64,000 bases of DNA from JBBDIP01 sp040880305 (GTDB taxonomy: Bacteria; Bacillota; Sulfobacillia; Fermentithermobacillales; Fermentithermobacillaceae): NCBI GenBank assembly GCA_040880305.1, contig JBBDIP010000043.1, positions 1-64,000 on the forward strand, in the 5' to 3' direction. Positions 36,273 to 45,884 of the stretch are shown here, piece by piece. Position numbers and translations under genes: made by a program. Under the pieces are notes generated by a model. It was given only the letters and a program-made list of their open reading frames with translations, was not told the origin of the DNA and did no database searches. Numbering within the stretch: the first letter of the stretch is position 1; the number at the start of each line of letters is the position of its first letter.

Positions 36273-37097
36273 TCAACTCCGGCCGTTTGCTTTCCTGGTA
36301 GTTCTCTCTCTTGCCCCATCGTCCCTCCGCCTGCAGAGGAACACCATCTCACCTGCGGTTTCCGATATGGGGATGTCCTCCATTATTGATCCTTGCTCAT
36401 GAAAGACCTCGAAGCCTGCCGCGAAGAGCATTGTCCTCATCTGGCTGGGGAAATAGTAGACCAGGGTTTCGCAGGTCCCTTGCGTGCGCAGGATTCGGCC
36501 CTCATCCTTCTCTTCCAACACCATATCATTGGTTTCGGTCTGCCTCGTGAAGTCGTAGCGTGCGGTCACTCGGTAGACTAGCGTGGTGCCGGTTAGAGGG
36601 TGCTCGAACTCGAACTCTTGCTGGACGCCGTTGGCCTTCTTCATCAGGAGTATGTCGGGAACCCCGTTTTCCAGGAGGAAAGTACCCTGCGCGCCAACGT
36701 GTCGCAGCGCGCTCTGCATAACCCTGTTCCCATCCCCTGGACCCGTGAAGTAGTTGATGAAGTTGCATGGGGCAGTAACCAGGTCGAAGCGCTCCCCCAG
36801 GTCGAGGCCAAGGACGTCGGCCTTCACGAGGGTCGCCCTCGCCTGCACGTCCGCGGACTCGTACCCCAATCTCTGCCTGCATATGGACATCATATCGTCG
36901 GAGGTGTCCACGCCGGTCGCGGTGAAACCCGCGCGAGCCAGCGGGATCAGGATGCGTCCGGAGCCCGACCCCAGTTCCAGGACCCTCGGGCCGTACCTAG
37001 CGGCAAACTCCAGGTAGGCCTCCACGTCGGCGAGGCCCGCGTGGAGGATATCATAGAACTCGGCGAAGAAGCCGGCGAAACCGTCCTGACTGGCCAA
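36273..37097 (-). CDS. Class I SAM-dependent methyltransferase
   Basis: A 274-residue class I methyltransferase: motif I RVLELGSGSGRILIPLA, motif II GFTATGVDTSDDMM, and motif IV DLVTAPCNFINYF. The substrate is unknown; the small, hydrophobic insertion between motif IV and the C-terminus resembles small-molecule methyltransferases. The minus-strand TTG 37097 has AGGGGGA upstream. It ends 5 bases from the pantothenate kinase start. Confidence 0.85.
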   Translation of the reverse strand: MASQDGFAGFFAEFYDILHAGLADVEAYLEFAARYGPRVLELGSGSGRILIPLARAGFTATGVDTSDDMMSICRQRLGYESADVQARATLVKADVLGLDLGERFDLVTAPCNFINYFTGPGDGNRVMQSALRHVGAQGTFLLENGVPDILLMKKANGVQQEFEFEHPLTGTTLVYRVTARYDFTRQTETNDMVLEEKDEGRILRTQGTCETLVYYFPSQMRTMLFAAGFEVFHEQGSIMEDIPISETAGEMVFLCRRRDDGARERTTRKANGRS

Positions 37098-37159
37098 TGA
37101 AGTCCCCCTGACCTAGGCGCACCTGATTGGATGTACCCCGTGCAAGCATATCTCAATAA

Positions 37160-37189
37160 TTGCTGATGGCGCAGACCCAATGGTACAAT
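37160..37189 (+). promoter_or_regulatory. Promoter at the start of the Rsm22-like gene
   Basis: TTGCTG at 37160-37165 and the extended -10 TGG-TACAAT (TACAAT 37184-37189) are spaced 18 bp, followed by AAAGGAGG at 37197-37204. It overlaps the first codons of the longest reading frame, so translation should begin downstream of it. Confidence 0.6.
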
Positions 37190-38185
37190 CCCACCCAAAG
37201 GAGGCGCTCTGACGTAGACCTTCCACTCGAGCTCAGAACGGTCATAGATACCGAGTTGGCCCAGGTACCCTCGAAGAGACTTGCCACTTTGTCCGCCGAC
37301 CTCTCCGAGCGCTATCGCGCAGGACGGTCTCAAGCCGGCCGAGCCTTCCTGCGTTCTGCGGATGACATCGCAGCTTATGCAGCGTTTCGACTCCCCGCGA
37401 CATTCGCGGCGGTGAAAGCGACTCTGGCGGAAATCCGTGACCAGTTGCCTCACTGGAGTCCGATGAGCCTATTGGACGTGGGGGCGGGCCCCGGCACTGC
37501 CATGTGGGCGGCGACCGAAGTGTGGCCAGACTTGTCATCAGTCACGTCGTTGGAGCGCGAGGAGGGGATGATATCCCTCGGCAGGCGACTGGCTGCCTAC
37601 TCACTTGAGGCAAGCGTCAGAGAGGCCAAGTGGATTAAGGCGGATATCACGGGAGCGTGGGATGTCCCCGCGCACGATCTGGTGATCGCCGCCTATGTGC
37701 TGGGCGAGTTGCAGGAGCCCGCAATCCAGGCGCTTGTCAGCAGGATGTGGGAGGCAACCTCCGGCGTCCTGGTGTTGATCGAACCGGGGACCATGGCGGG
37801 GTTCGCGCGCATCAAACAGGCCCGGGAGCAGGTGCTACTGCTGGGGGCCAAGACGATTGCTCCGTGTCCCCACGATGATGAGTGTCCAATTGCGGGGACC
37901 GACTGGTGCCATTTCTCGCAACGGGTGGCGCGTTCGCGCCTTCATCGACAGGTGAAGGCCGGAGAACTGGCCTATGAGGACGAGAAGTTCTCCTACGTGG
38001 CGCTATCGAGGATGCCCGCTGAGCCAATTCAGGGGAGGGTCCTCCGTCACCCGCAGATCGGCAAGGGACACATCCGCGTCGAACTGTGCACGCCCACGGG
38101 TTTGAAGAGCACCGTAGTCACCCGCAAAGACAAGGGCACGTTCAGGAAGGCCCGCGATCTGGACTGGGGATCCGCTGTCCGCTAG
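37166..38185 (+). CDS. Rsm22/METTL17-like ribosomal small-subunit protein
   Basis: The methyltransferase-like domain has LLDVGAGPGTAMWAATE and VIAAYVLGELQ, then LVLIEPGTMAGFARIKQARE. A cysteine cluster follows: APCPHDDECP...DWCHFSQRVARSRLHRQ and EDEKFSYVALSR, the pattern of the Rsm22 family, where METTL17 binds a 4Fe-4S cluster. It acts on the small ribosomal subunit. The start is unsettled: ATG 37166 lies inside the promoter, and the codon right after AAAGGAGG is GTA. Rsm22-like genes are known in bacteria, but their substrate is uncertain. Confidence 0.82.
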   Translation: MAQTQWYNPTQRRRSDVDLPLELRTVIDTELAQVPSKRLATLSADLSERYRAGRSQAGRAFLRSADDIAAYAAFRLPATFAAVKATLAEIRDQLPHWSPMSLLDVGAGPGTAMWAATEVWPDLSSVTSLEREEGMISLGRRLAAYSLEASVREAKWIKADITGAWDVPAHDLVIAAYVLGELQEPAIQALVSRMWEATSGVLVLIEPGTMAGFARIKQAREQVLLLGAKTIAPCPHDDECPIAGTDWCHFSQRVARSRLHRQVKAGELAYEDEKFSYVALSRMPAEPIQGRVLRHPQIGKGHIRVELCTPTGLKSTVVTRKDKGTFRKARDLDWGSAVR

Positions 38186-38272
38186 GAAGGAGCAGGAAGT
38201 AGAGGATCCCGCCGATAAGGGGTGAATTGCACCATCGACAGACTAACCCAGGCTTTTCTGGAGGGATCTGGC

Positions 38273-39863
38273 GTGACGCGGTGTGAACGTATTGCAGTGA
38301 TGTTCATATTGCTCCTCGGTCTATCGGTCTCCCTGTCCTCCTGCGAACCGGCTATCGTCAAGCCACTCACAGCCGAGCAAAAGGTCGAGGACTTCCAGTA
38401 CCTCTTTGCAGCTATCAAGGACAGCTACCCGTATGTCGCACTCAAGGCTCGCACTGACGGCTACGACTGGGTGGCCCATGAACAGGAATTCCTCGAAATA
38501 GTACGCAAGACGGCCAACAACGAGGAGTTCGCCAAGGCCATCTCGCGGATGCTGATGCTTCTCAATAACGGGCACACCGGCATATCTCCGGGTGGGCAGA
38601 ACCGGGCATACGAGCAGATGGGCTCAGGGCCCTGGAAGGACGAGGTCGATGAGACCACGCCCGAGAAAGCGGACTACTGGGCCGGCCTGGGAGGCACTAC
38701 GTACAGTACTGCCTCGCTAAAGGGCACCGAGCCCTTCGTAGCGGTGTACTCCGCGGGCGACTACGTCGTCGTGGACGTCTCACCAGACACGCGGCTGCAG
38801 GGGTGGGTCCAGGGTCATCTCCCTAGACGGCAAACCGGTCAACGAATACGTCAAAGCCCAGTACGGTGAGACCTGGCTCAAGTACGACCCGCTACGGAAA
38901 ATCAACTACCAGCGGTACTTGATATTCAAGTCAGGCGTTTCGAAGGTAGCGTTCGCTGGGGCGGATGGCAAGGTGACAGAGGTGGACGTCCCCACGCCGG
39001 TCGAGCAGTGGCGGATGACTTACTCCTGGCCTCCATCCTATATCGCCGACCCCTACAGTGGCGGGGGAAACAACTTATACACAGCGCTGATCGATGGTCG
39101 CGCGGGGTACATACGCATAAGGCAGATGCTTTCAGATCCCAAAGAGGACATGGAGACGCTCAAGGACTTCATGAAGACGGCAGGGACTCTGCCTGCTCTG
39201 GTGATCGACATCCGTGGCAATGGCGGGGGCAACGACGGATACTGCTGGAATCTTGTTAGCACGCTTTCATACAAGCCCGTTGATTTGGTGATGCACATTA
39301 TCTGGCGAAACAGCGATTTTGCGCGAAGGCTCGCCGACGCGAAAGGCGTCAGCAAGATGCCGGGGACGGCCAAGGCAGAGGTTGAGAAGCTGGCCGGCGA
39401 AGCCTGCCCGCCTGGCCTGCCGCCTGAGATTCTCACTCCCGCTTTTGACGAACCCCGCACCATGAAGTACACAATCGAGCCCTCAGGGAGCGTGAACTAC
39501 GCCGGCAAGATTTTCCTCCTTGTAGACGATAATGTCTTCTCATCGGCGGAGTCCTTCGCCGCTTTCTGCAAGGGATCAGGATGGGCCACCGTCGTCGGGA
39601 GCTTTACCGGTGGAGACGGAATCGGCTACGATCCTGCTCTTCTGACCCTGCCGAAAAGCGGGATGACCGTCAGGTTTTCATCCATGATGGGACTAAACCC
39701 GGATTGGACCGCCAATGAGGGGACCCACACCAAGCCCGACGTCCTTGTCGAGATGAGCGCAGCCGATCTTGTTGCCTACATGAACGCAATCAGCATTGGG
39801 TTGACTGGACCGGATCCCTCGTGGGATGTTGTGCTCAGAAGATGCCTGGCTGAAGACAAGTAA
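38273..39863 (+). pseudogene. S41-family lipoprotein peptidase, frameshifted (copy 1)
   Basis: The start is GTG 38273 after GGAGGG at 38260-38265; a lipoprotein signal follows (MFILLLGLSVSLSSC). The reading frame matches the paralogues until about 38815, then shifts frame near GGGGTGGG (+1 relative). The remaining part carries the S41 core: ALVIDIRGNGGGND and FSSAESFAAFCKGSGW (nucleophile Ser region), then TGGDGIGYDP. Alignment with copy 2 supports one base change, because VNEYVKAQYGETWLKYDPL follows at once. It could be a real pseudogene or an assembly error. Confidence 0.8.
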
Positions 39864-40770
39864 GGACGTCAGTAGCAACGGCCGGCGGGGGGTACCCGAA
39901 ATCATCCACGAAGTGAGAGCAAAGACCCTTCTTCAGACTCATCGGGGTCAGGGATGGTTTGGCGCTGACTACAACATGAACATCTACCGCGGTTGCCAGC
40001 ACCGCTGCATCTACTGCGATTCCCGCAGCGAGTGCTACCAGATCGAGAACTTCGACGACATTCTGGTGAAGACAAACGCGGTTGACCTGCTGGAATCGGA
40101 GATCAGCCGTAAGCGTTCCAGGGGCGTCGTGGGCTCGGGCTCTATGAGCGACCCATACACGCCCGTCGAGGCTGACTACAAGCTTACACGCAGTGCTCTG
40201 GAGGTAATTGCCAATCACGGGTTCTCGGTTCATATGGTCACCAAGAGCGACATGGTTACCAGGGACATTGATATCCTGAAGCGCATGGACTGGCGTCGTC
40301 CTTCTGTGGCGTTCACGCTGACCACTGTTGACGATGAACTGGCCCGAATACTTGAGCCCGGCGCGCCGTCTCCGAGTCGTCGACTGGCGGCCATGGCCGA
40401 ACTGGCCGCAGCCGGAGTCTGCGTGGGGGTCACGCTGATGCCGGTCCTCCCGTTCATTGAGGATACGGATGAAGGAATTCTGGGGATAGTCGAAGCTGCG
40501 GTCAACCACGGTGGGGAGTTCATCTACCCGGCCTTCGGGGTGACCCTCCGCGATCGCCAGCGCGGCTACTACTTTCGGAAGCTGGACGAGAGTTTCCCCG
40601 GCCTAAGCGTCAAGTACCGGGAGACCTACGGCGATGCGTACCAGTGCATGGTCCCCGGACACCGGCATCTTCTTAGCTTGCTTCAAAAACGTTGCGCTGA
40701 GCTCCGGTTGGCATTTGAGATGGACGAAATCGTCAACCTGATGCCATTTCGGCACGCGACCCTGTTCTGA
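39826..40770 (+). CDS. Spore photoproduct lyase-like radical SAM protein
   Basis: Radical SAM cysteines occur as C-x3-C-x2-C in YRGCQHRCIYCDSRS, with GSGSMSDPYTPVEADYKLTR and VHMVTKSDMVTRDIDILKRM, as in the SPL/YgaX-like family. The 314-residue form probably handles a nucleic acid or peptide substrate; the function is unknown. TTG 39826 overlaps the end of S41 copy 1; the homologous core begins at VPEIIHEVRAKTLLQ near 39892, so the true start may be downstream. A decayed copy of its start lies at 46232. Confidence 0.82.
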   Translation: MLCSEDAWLKTSKDVSSNGRRGVPEIIHEVRAKTLLQTHRGQGWFGADYNMNIYRGCQHRCIYCDSRSECYQIENFDDILVKTNAVDLLESEISRKRSRGVVGSGSMSDPYTPVEADYKLTRSALEVIANHGFSVHMVTKSDMVTRDIDILKRMDWRRPSVAFTLTTVDDELARILEPGAPSPSRRLAAMAELAAAGVCVGVTLMPVLPFIEDTDEGILGIVEAAVNHGGEFIYPAFGVTLRDRQRGYYFRKLDESFPGLSVKYRETYGDAYQCMVPGHRHLLSLLQKRCAELRLAFEMDEIVNLMPFRHATLF

Positions 40771-40894
40771 CTTGATCTGTAACATCCCTGCTCAAAACGG
40801 ACTCAGTTCATGGGAAGGCAGGGCCCCATCGACGTATCTGGCCTGCCTCCCGTGCGTGGGCTGGACCCCCAACCCGAAAGGAGGATCCTCGCGG

Positions 40895-43147
40895 ATGAGC
40901 GTCTGGAGCAAGCATAGGATACTCGGAAAGCACCTCGCGTTGGCCATCTCATTGTGGCTGCTGGTTGTACTCGCCGCATCGTGCTCGCCAAGCCTGGCAC
41001 CTCTGCCGCTTACTACAGAGCAGCGTCTTGAGGATTTTCGCTACCTATCCGAAATCCTTGTAGACGGCTATCCGTACCTGGAGGTCAGCAAGAGGATGAC
41101 AGGCTACGACTTGGCGGCCCACATACCCAAGTTTGAGGCGGAGATAGGGGCAGCAAGCAGCGATGAGGAGTTCGCCAAGGCCACTACTCGCGTCCTGAGG
41201 CTGCTCAACAACGGTCACACGGGGATTATGTCGGGGTCGGCGATATCGCGCTATTCTCTTTTCATGAAGGCGTGGAGCAGTCAGGCCGGGAAGACCACTG
41301 GAGAGAGGGCGGACTACTGGTACGATCTGAGCGGTGCACCCGCTGGCCAACCGGGATTTCCAAGAACGGCCATCCACGCTGTGTACGCAGTCGGGCAGTA
41401 CGTAGTAGTAGGAACAGCACCTGATGCCAACCTTAGCTCCATTGTGCCTCCTGGCTCCGTGGTGACCGCGGTCGATGGGACTCCTGTGAACGAGTGCGTG
41501 CGAGAGCTGCTGGGAGAGACTTATCTTCGATATGACCCGCTGAGAAAGACACTGTACCAGCCCATGCTGACTGCCTTCGGCGCATCCGGGCCTCATGTCA
41601 GTACGGGGAGTTCCGGCTACGATACCGTCGTTGTCACCATCCGATCCCGCGAAGGGGAACTGGTTGACGTTACGGCGCCGCGAAAGGTAAACGCGTGGGA
41701 CTCCCACTACTCCTGGCCGCCCAGATACCTCCCGAGCCAAGACAGCGTCACCAGCGCAAGCGGCAATCTCTACGTGACGATGCTGGAGGGAAGTGTCGCG
41801 TATGCCCAGATCCAAAGCATGCGGCAAGATTCAGGGGAGATCAAGAGCGACGTTGCGACCCTCAGGCAGTTCATGGAGGCCCACAACCCTGGTGCCCTGG
41901 TGCTTGACATCAGGGGGAACGGCGGCGGAAGCGACAACTACTGGCAGGCTATGGTCGCGATGCTGGCTTCCGGCACCGTCTCGTGCGCCAGTGGCGTAAC
42001 TTGGCGGAACAGCCCGTTCATCCAGCCTTTCATGGCGGACAAGAGAGCGGATGCACTGCCCACGGCCCCGATGTCGGATCTCCTCGCCGCGCAGGCCACT
42101 GGCGGAGACAGGCTTCCGCCCGAAATCCTAACTCACGCGTTCGCGGAGCCGAGGGTCTGGATACGCAAGGCGGAGCCCGATAATAGCATCAACTACCAGG
42201 GAAAAGTCTTCCTCCTGGTGGACGGCTATGTGTACTCTTCAGCCGAGTCCTTCGCGGCATTCTGCAAGGGAAGCAAATGGGCGACGGTAGTTGGTTCGTA
42301 CACTGGCGGAGATGGGATCGGCTATGACCCAGCGATTGTCGTCCTGCCTAATAGCGGGATGGCGATACGCTTCCCGAGCGACATGGGGCTGAACCCCGAT
42401 TGGTCCGCCAACGAGGAGTTCCACACCCGCCCTGATATGCTAGCGGAATGGGCCCCGGACGACATCCTGGGATATGCGGCGACATCGGGACGGCCTGCCC
42501 GTCCGGATCCGGCATGGGATCCCCAGTTGAGGGCCGCGCTATCCTTCGGGAATGTTAGTCCCAACGAGGCTTTGTCGCTCGAAGCAAAGATTGAGGCAGG
42601 GCTAAGCGATCCGGATCCGCTGTTACATCAGGCGTGGTCGATGATACACGGGGACATTGAGCGAAACGAGGAAACCTCCAGGCAGATATTCGCGGACAAG
42701 GGTACGAGATTCACCGATGCAGAGATAACAACGCTCGCGTTGACTGACAGCTTCGACAGCATTCACGAGGACGCGGTCATTGAGGTCTATCTGCTGCAGT
42801 ATCGTATGCTTCCCGAGGACATGTCGAAGATAATGCTCGCCGGAGGAATGAAAGCCCGGGACGGCTGGTTGCTTAGCGTGGGCAGCATGGGAAATCCGCA
42901 CCTCGTGGCAGAGGATGTTGACGGAGAGATAGCATATGTCGGAACGATCCATCCGGAGGGCGAGGGTCAAGGGGTACTTGACGCGACGTTGGAGCTTCTG
43001 TACAGACTTGGAGCGCAGGACAGCGCCTCTGTCGCCACCTCGCCCATCGAGATAAATAGAGTTTACGCAGTGCCGAATCCTGATTTGACGCCACGGGAAG
43101 CCGCAGAGCTGCTCACGGGAGGTGTGGTCCATGCAATCGCCAGATGA
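40895..43147 (+). CDS. S41-family lipoprotein peptidase with extra C-terminal domain (copy 2)
   Basis: The start is ATG 40895, 10 bases after AAAGGAGG at 40877-40884. A lipobox LAASCS near residue 28 makes it a membrane lipoprotein. S41 motifs are LLNNGHTGIMS, LVLDIRGNGGGSDNYW, YSSAESFAAFCKG (catalytic Ser region) and TGGDGIGYDP; the Lys of CtpA-type enzymes is not evident. After residue 560, about 190 residues form an unfamiliar domain (DSFDSIHEDAVIEVYLLQYR, LVAEDVDGEIAYVGTIHPEG). The end overlaps the MntA start by 17 bases. Confidence 0.82.
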   Translation: MSVWSKHRILGKHLALAISLWLLVVLAASCSPSLAPLPLTTEQRLEDFRYLSEILVDGYPYLEVSKRMTGYDLAAHIPKFEAEIGAASSDEEFAKATTRVLRLLNNGHTGIMSGSAISRYSLFMKAWSSQAGKTTGERADYWYDLSGAPAGQPGFPRTAIHAVYAVGQYVVVGTAPDANLSSIVPPGSVVTAVDGTPVNECVRELLGETYLRYDPLRKTLYQPMLTAFGASGPHVSTGSSGYDTVVVTIRSREGELVDVTAPRKVNAWDSHYSWPPRYLPSQDSVTSASGNLYVTMLEGSVAYAQIQSMRQDSGEIKSDVATLRQFMEAHNPGALVLDIRGNGGGSDNYWQAMVAMLASGTVSCASGVTWRNSPFIQPFMADKRADALPTAPMSDLLAAQATGGDRLPPEILTHAFAEPRVWIRKAEPDNSINYQGKVFLLVDGYVYSSAESFAAFCKGSKWATVVGSYTGGDGIGYDPAIVVLPNSGMAIRFPSDMGLNPDWSANEEFHTRPDMLAEWAPDDILGYAATSGRPARPDPAWDPQLRAALSFGNVSPNEALSLEAKIEAGLSDPDPLLHQAWSMIHGDIERNEETSRQIFADKGTRFTDAEITTLALTDSFDSIHEDAVIEVYLLQYRMLPEDMSKIMLAGGMKARDGWLLSVGSMGNPHLVAEDVDGEIAYVGTIHPEGEGQGVLDATLELLYRLGAQDSASVATSPIEINRVYAVPNPDLTPREAAELLTGGVVHAIAR

Positions 43148-43577
43148 TGCCTCATGCAAGGGCATGAGTATTTCCGTCGAGTCCCTGCGAGAACATCTGG
43201 AGTCAGACCAGGCCATTGACATGGCCTTCCTTTTCGGTTCTGTCGCCAAGGGCACGGACACCAAACGCTCTGATATCGATGTAGCAGTACATTTCAGCGG
43301 CCCCTATGGCACTGACGATGTGTTCCGCCTGGCAGGCGAGCTCGAACGGCTGCTTAGTCGGGACGTCGACTTGATTGTGCTCAACTCCGCTCCTGCCAGC
43401 CTTGCATGGACAGCAATAAGGGGTGTTCGCCTTTTCGTCCGCAACCAAGGGGCTTATGTCCAGTACATGCTGGATGTCTCTCGTGAGGCGGAGGATTTTG
43501 GCCACTTTGCATCGGATCTATGGAAGATGAGGCGCAAGCGAAGAGCCGAAGCGGAGGCCACAGCTCATGGACACTGA
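43131..43577 (+). CDS. mntA: MntA-type nucleotidyltransferase (antitoxin of MntA-HepT)
   Basis: The minimal nucleotidyltransferase motif GSVAKGTDTKRSDIDVAV (G-S...D-x-D) is intact, near residue 38. In MntA-HepT systems the nucleotidyltransferase adds AMP to the HEPN toxin and neutralises it; that is family knowledge. ATG 43131 follows GGGAGG at 43117-43122; a second ATG at 43164 is possible. It overlaps the S41 copy 2 gene and the HepT gene by 11 bases. Confidence 0.87.
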   Translation: MQSPDDASCKGMSISVESLREHLESDQAIDMAFLFGSVAKGTDTKRSDIDVAVHFSGPYGTDDVFRLAGELERLLSRDVDLIVLNSAPASLAWTAIRGVRLFVRNQGAYVQYMLDVSREAEDFGHFASDLWKMRRKRRAEAEATAHGH

Positions 43578-43998
43578 TGTGAAGGGCAGCATCGTCAAGC
43601 GGATCGAGTTCGCAAGGTCTGAACTCAATGATCTGTCGGAGTACGCATCGATGGATTATGCTGCCTATGGTCAAGATCGCGTTCAGCGTCGTAACGTGGA
43701 GCGGATTGTAGAGAACATCGCCAACGCAGCGTTCGATATTGGCAAGATGATCCTGTCTACTCTCGACACTCCAATGCCTGAGTCCTATAGAGGCGTTTTC
43801 ATCAGGCTAGGGGAGATTCAACTTAGCGACGCCCAACTTGTTGAGTCCCTGATTGCAGTATCACAGCTCCGGAATGTCCTGGCTCACCAGTATCGTGACA
43901 TCACGTGGGACTACATCAAGCGGTTCATTGCGGAGGACGCCAAGTCCCTCGGACGATTCCTTGGGATCGCTGACGAATGGGTCGCCGCTCAAACATGA
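43567..43998 (+). CDS. hepT: HepT-like HEPN/DUF86 RNase toxin
   Basis: A 143-residue all-helical HEPN protein: the DUF86 core NVERIVENIANAAFDIGKMILS, and the catalytic R-x4-H motif RNVLAHQYRD with its Tyr. It is expected to cleave RNA unless modified by MntA. It overlaps mntA by 11 bases, the normal operon form of this toxin-antitoxin pair. Confidence 0.87.
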   Translation: MDTDVKGSIVKRIEFARSELNDLSEYASMDYAAYGQDRVQRRNVERIVENIANAAFDIGKMILSTLDTPMPESYRGVFIRLGEIQLSDAQLVESLIAVSQLRNVLAHQYRDITWDYIKRFIAEDAKSLGRFLGIADEWVAAQT

Positions 43999-44029
43999 TG
44001 CTACTGTTGGATTGGCGAGCGAGAAGGAT

Positions 44030-45658
44030 CTAGTCCCCCGACGCCAGTTCAAGGCATCTCCTTAGTGCTGCGTCGTAGGTCGGGTCGGGCTGCGATACGG
44101 CTCCGGAAGCCCACTTGGACATGTACACGAGGATGTCATCGAGGTTCTGCTCCACGAACACGTGGGGCAAGGTGTGGCTTTCCTCGTTCGCGGTGAAATC
44201 GGGGTTCAGGCCCATGCCCAGTGGGAACCTCACCACCATCCCGCTATTTGGCAGGACGACCTCCGCCGGAGTGAAGCCAATGCCGTCACCGCCCGTCCAT
44301 GTCCCGACGACGGTCGCGAAGCCTGACGCCTTGCAGAAGGCCGTGAAACCTTCGGCGGCGGAGTAGGAACGGTCGTCTACCAGCAGAAAGATACGGCCCC
44401 GGTAATTGACCGAGTCTCGGGGGGTGGCCCCTACCGTCAAGACGCGGGGGTTCACGAAATCGCCGGTCATGACCTCAGGCGGGATGTTGCCCGCCAGTCC
44501 ACTTCCGGCCTTCTCGACCAGGGCGGTCTTTGAGAGTACCTTCAGAGGCATCAGAGCCATCTTGGCCTGCACAAACGGCTGAACGTAGTCCCCCGACCTC
44601 CACGTGAGGTAGAAGTCGCAGTCAACTGGCCCGGGAGTCAGCTGGCCGACGATATCCTGTTCCCAGTAAGAGCTCAGTCCTCCGCCGTTCCCGCGTATGT
44701 CGATAATGAGGGCTGGAAGGTGCCGGATCGATTCAAAGAACCTGCGGAGTACAGGGGCCTCAGTGCGGTCCAGCAGGCTGGCGATCCTAATATAGCCCAC
44801 ATTGCCGCCAGCCAAGATGTCGGTGTACAGGTTCGGAGTGGGCGAACCGGGATCCGCGTACTTCGGGGGCCAGGGGTAGGTGGCGTCCCACGTTCTACTG
44901 GCGTAAGGGACTTGGGCTTCGATGACTGCTCCTTGTGCGTCCCGCAGAGTCACGCTGAGCGACTCCTCTTCGGTCGGCAACACCAACTCGCGCTGGTATA
45001 GGCATTTCTGCGTCGGATCGTAAAGCACCCGGTACGGGTGGACCGAACCCCGTTGGGCCGCAACGTACTCCCTGACAGGGCGGTCCTCTACCCGCAGCAC
45101 TGTCATGCCTACCTGGACGTAGCTCTGAATGGCCTGTTCCGGTGCGACCCTTACAACCACATACTGCCCTCCGTTGTAGATTGCGAGGAACGGAGGGTAC
45201 TTGCCCTGTGACGCGACACTCGCTGGCGGATAGCAGAGACTGTACCAGTAGTTCATGCGGGCCTCGCTCGTCAAGCGGGCCACGTCCTTCCAGGGCTTTT
45301 CGTTCCAGCCCGCCGTGCTTTGAACGCTTGCCGCCGGCAGGACGTTCGTGTGGCCGTTGTTGACCTGTCTGAGCATCCAGGCAATGGCCTGGGCGAAGCT
45401 CGCATCGTCCGCACTCTCTCTGATCGCCTGCTCGAACTCACCTTCGTGGGAAAGCCAATCATACCCCTCGTTTCTGGCCTTAAGAGCCAGGTAGGGATGG
45501 TTGTCTTTGAGGATGCCGAACAGGAAATTGAAGTCCTCCAGCTTCTGCTCTGTAGTCAGATCCTGCCAGTTGGGAGAGCATCCCGAGAGGAGCCCTGCCA
45601 GGAGCAGGGCGAAGAGGGTCAACAGCACTGCTCGGTAGGAGAACGACCTCTTTCTCAC
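44030..45658 (-). CDS. S41-family lipoprotein peptidase (copy 3)
   Basis: A full-length paralogue on the minus strand, 542 residues: signal with lipobox LLSGCSPN near residue 26, VNNGHTNVLPA, ALIIDIRGNGGGLSSYWEQD, SYSAAEGFTAFCKASGF (nucleophile region SAAE), and WTGGDGIGF. It would act on peptides at the outer face of the membrane. GTG 45658 is preceded by GGAAGGGGG. Its end faces HepT 31 bases away. Confidence 0.85.
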   Translation of the reverse strand: MRKRSFSYRAVLLTLFALLLAGLLSGCSPNWQDLTTEQKLEDFNFLFGILKDNHPYLALKARNEGYDWLSHEGEFEQAIRESADDASFAQAIAWMLRQVNNGHTNVLPAASVQSTAGWNEKPWKDVARLTSEARMNYWYSLCYPPASVASQGKYPPFLAIYNGGQYVVVRVAPEQAIQSYVQVGMTVLRVEDRPVREYVAAQRGSVHPYRVLYDPTQKCLYQRELVLPTEEESLSVTLRDAQGAVIEAQVPYASRTWDATYPWPPKYADPGSPTPNLYTDILAGGNVGYIRIASLLDRTEAPVLRRFFESIRHLPALIIDIRGNGGGLSSYWEQDIVGQLTPGPVDCDFYLTWRSGDYVQPFVQAKMALMPLKVLSKTALVEKAGSGLAGNIPPEVMTGDFVNPRVLTVGATPRDSVNYRGRIFLLVDDRSYSAAEGFTAFCKASGFATVVGTWTGGDGIGFTPAEVVLPNSGMVVRFPLGMGLNPDFTANEESHTLPHVFVEQNLDDILVYMSKWASGAVSQPDPTYDAALRRCLELASGD

Positions 45659-45884
45659 ATCGGTCCCCCTTCCCCTGGATCAAAAGGTGACTACTAGCTG
45701 GCCAGTGCTTTGTCCTTCTGACTGTCTGTGGCTTTTGTCGAACTAGTTGCTTTGCTGGGTAGAAAGGAAACCATATCCAGGGGTCGAAACTGACTCCAGG
45801 AGGATACCATCGGCTTCGGCGCCAGAGAAGGCACCGAACGCCTTCCTGCTCAACGGAGTGGGGGGCAAGACTCGGGCGACGACA

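Noticed and set aside
39880..39895. GTA as start of the radical SAM gene
   Set aside because: The ribosome-like G run touches GTA directly; not enough evidence for a non-standard start.
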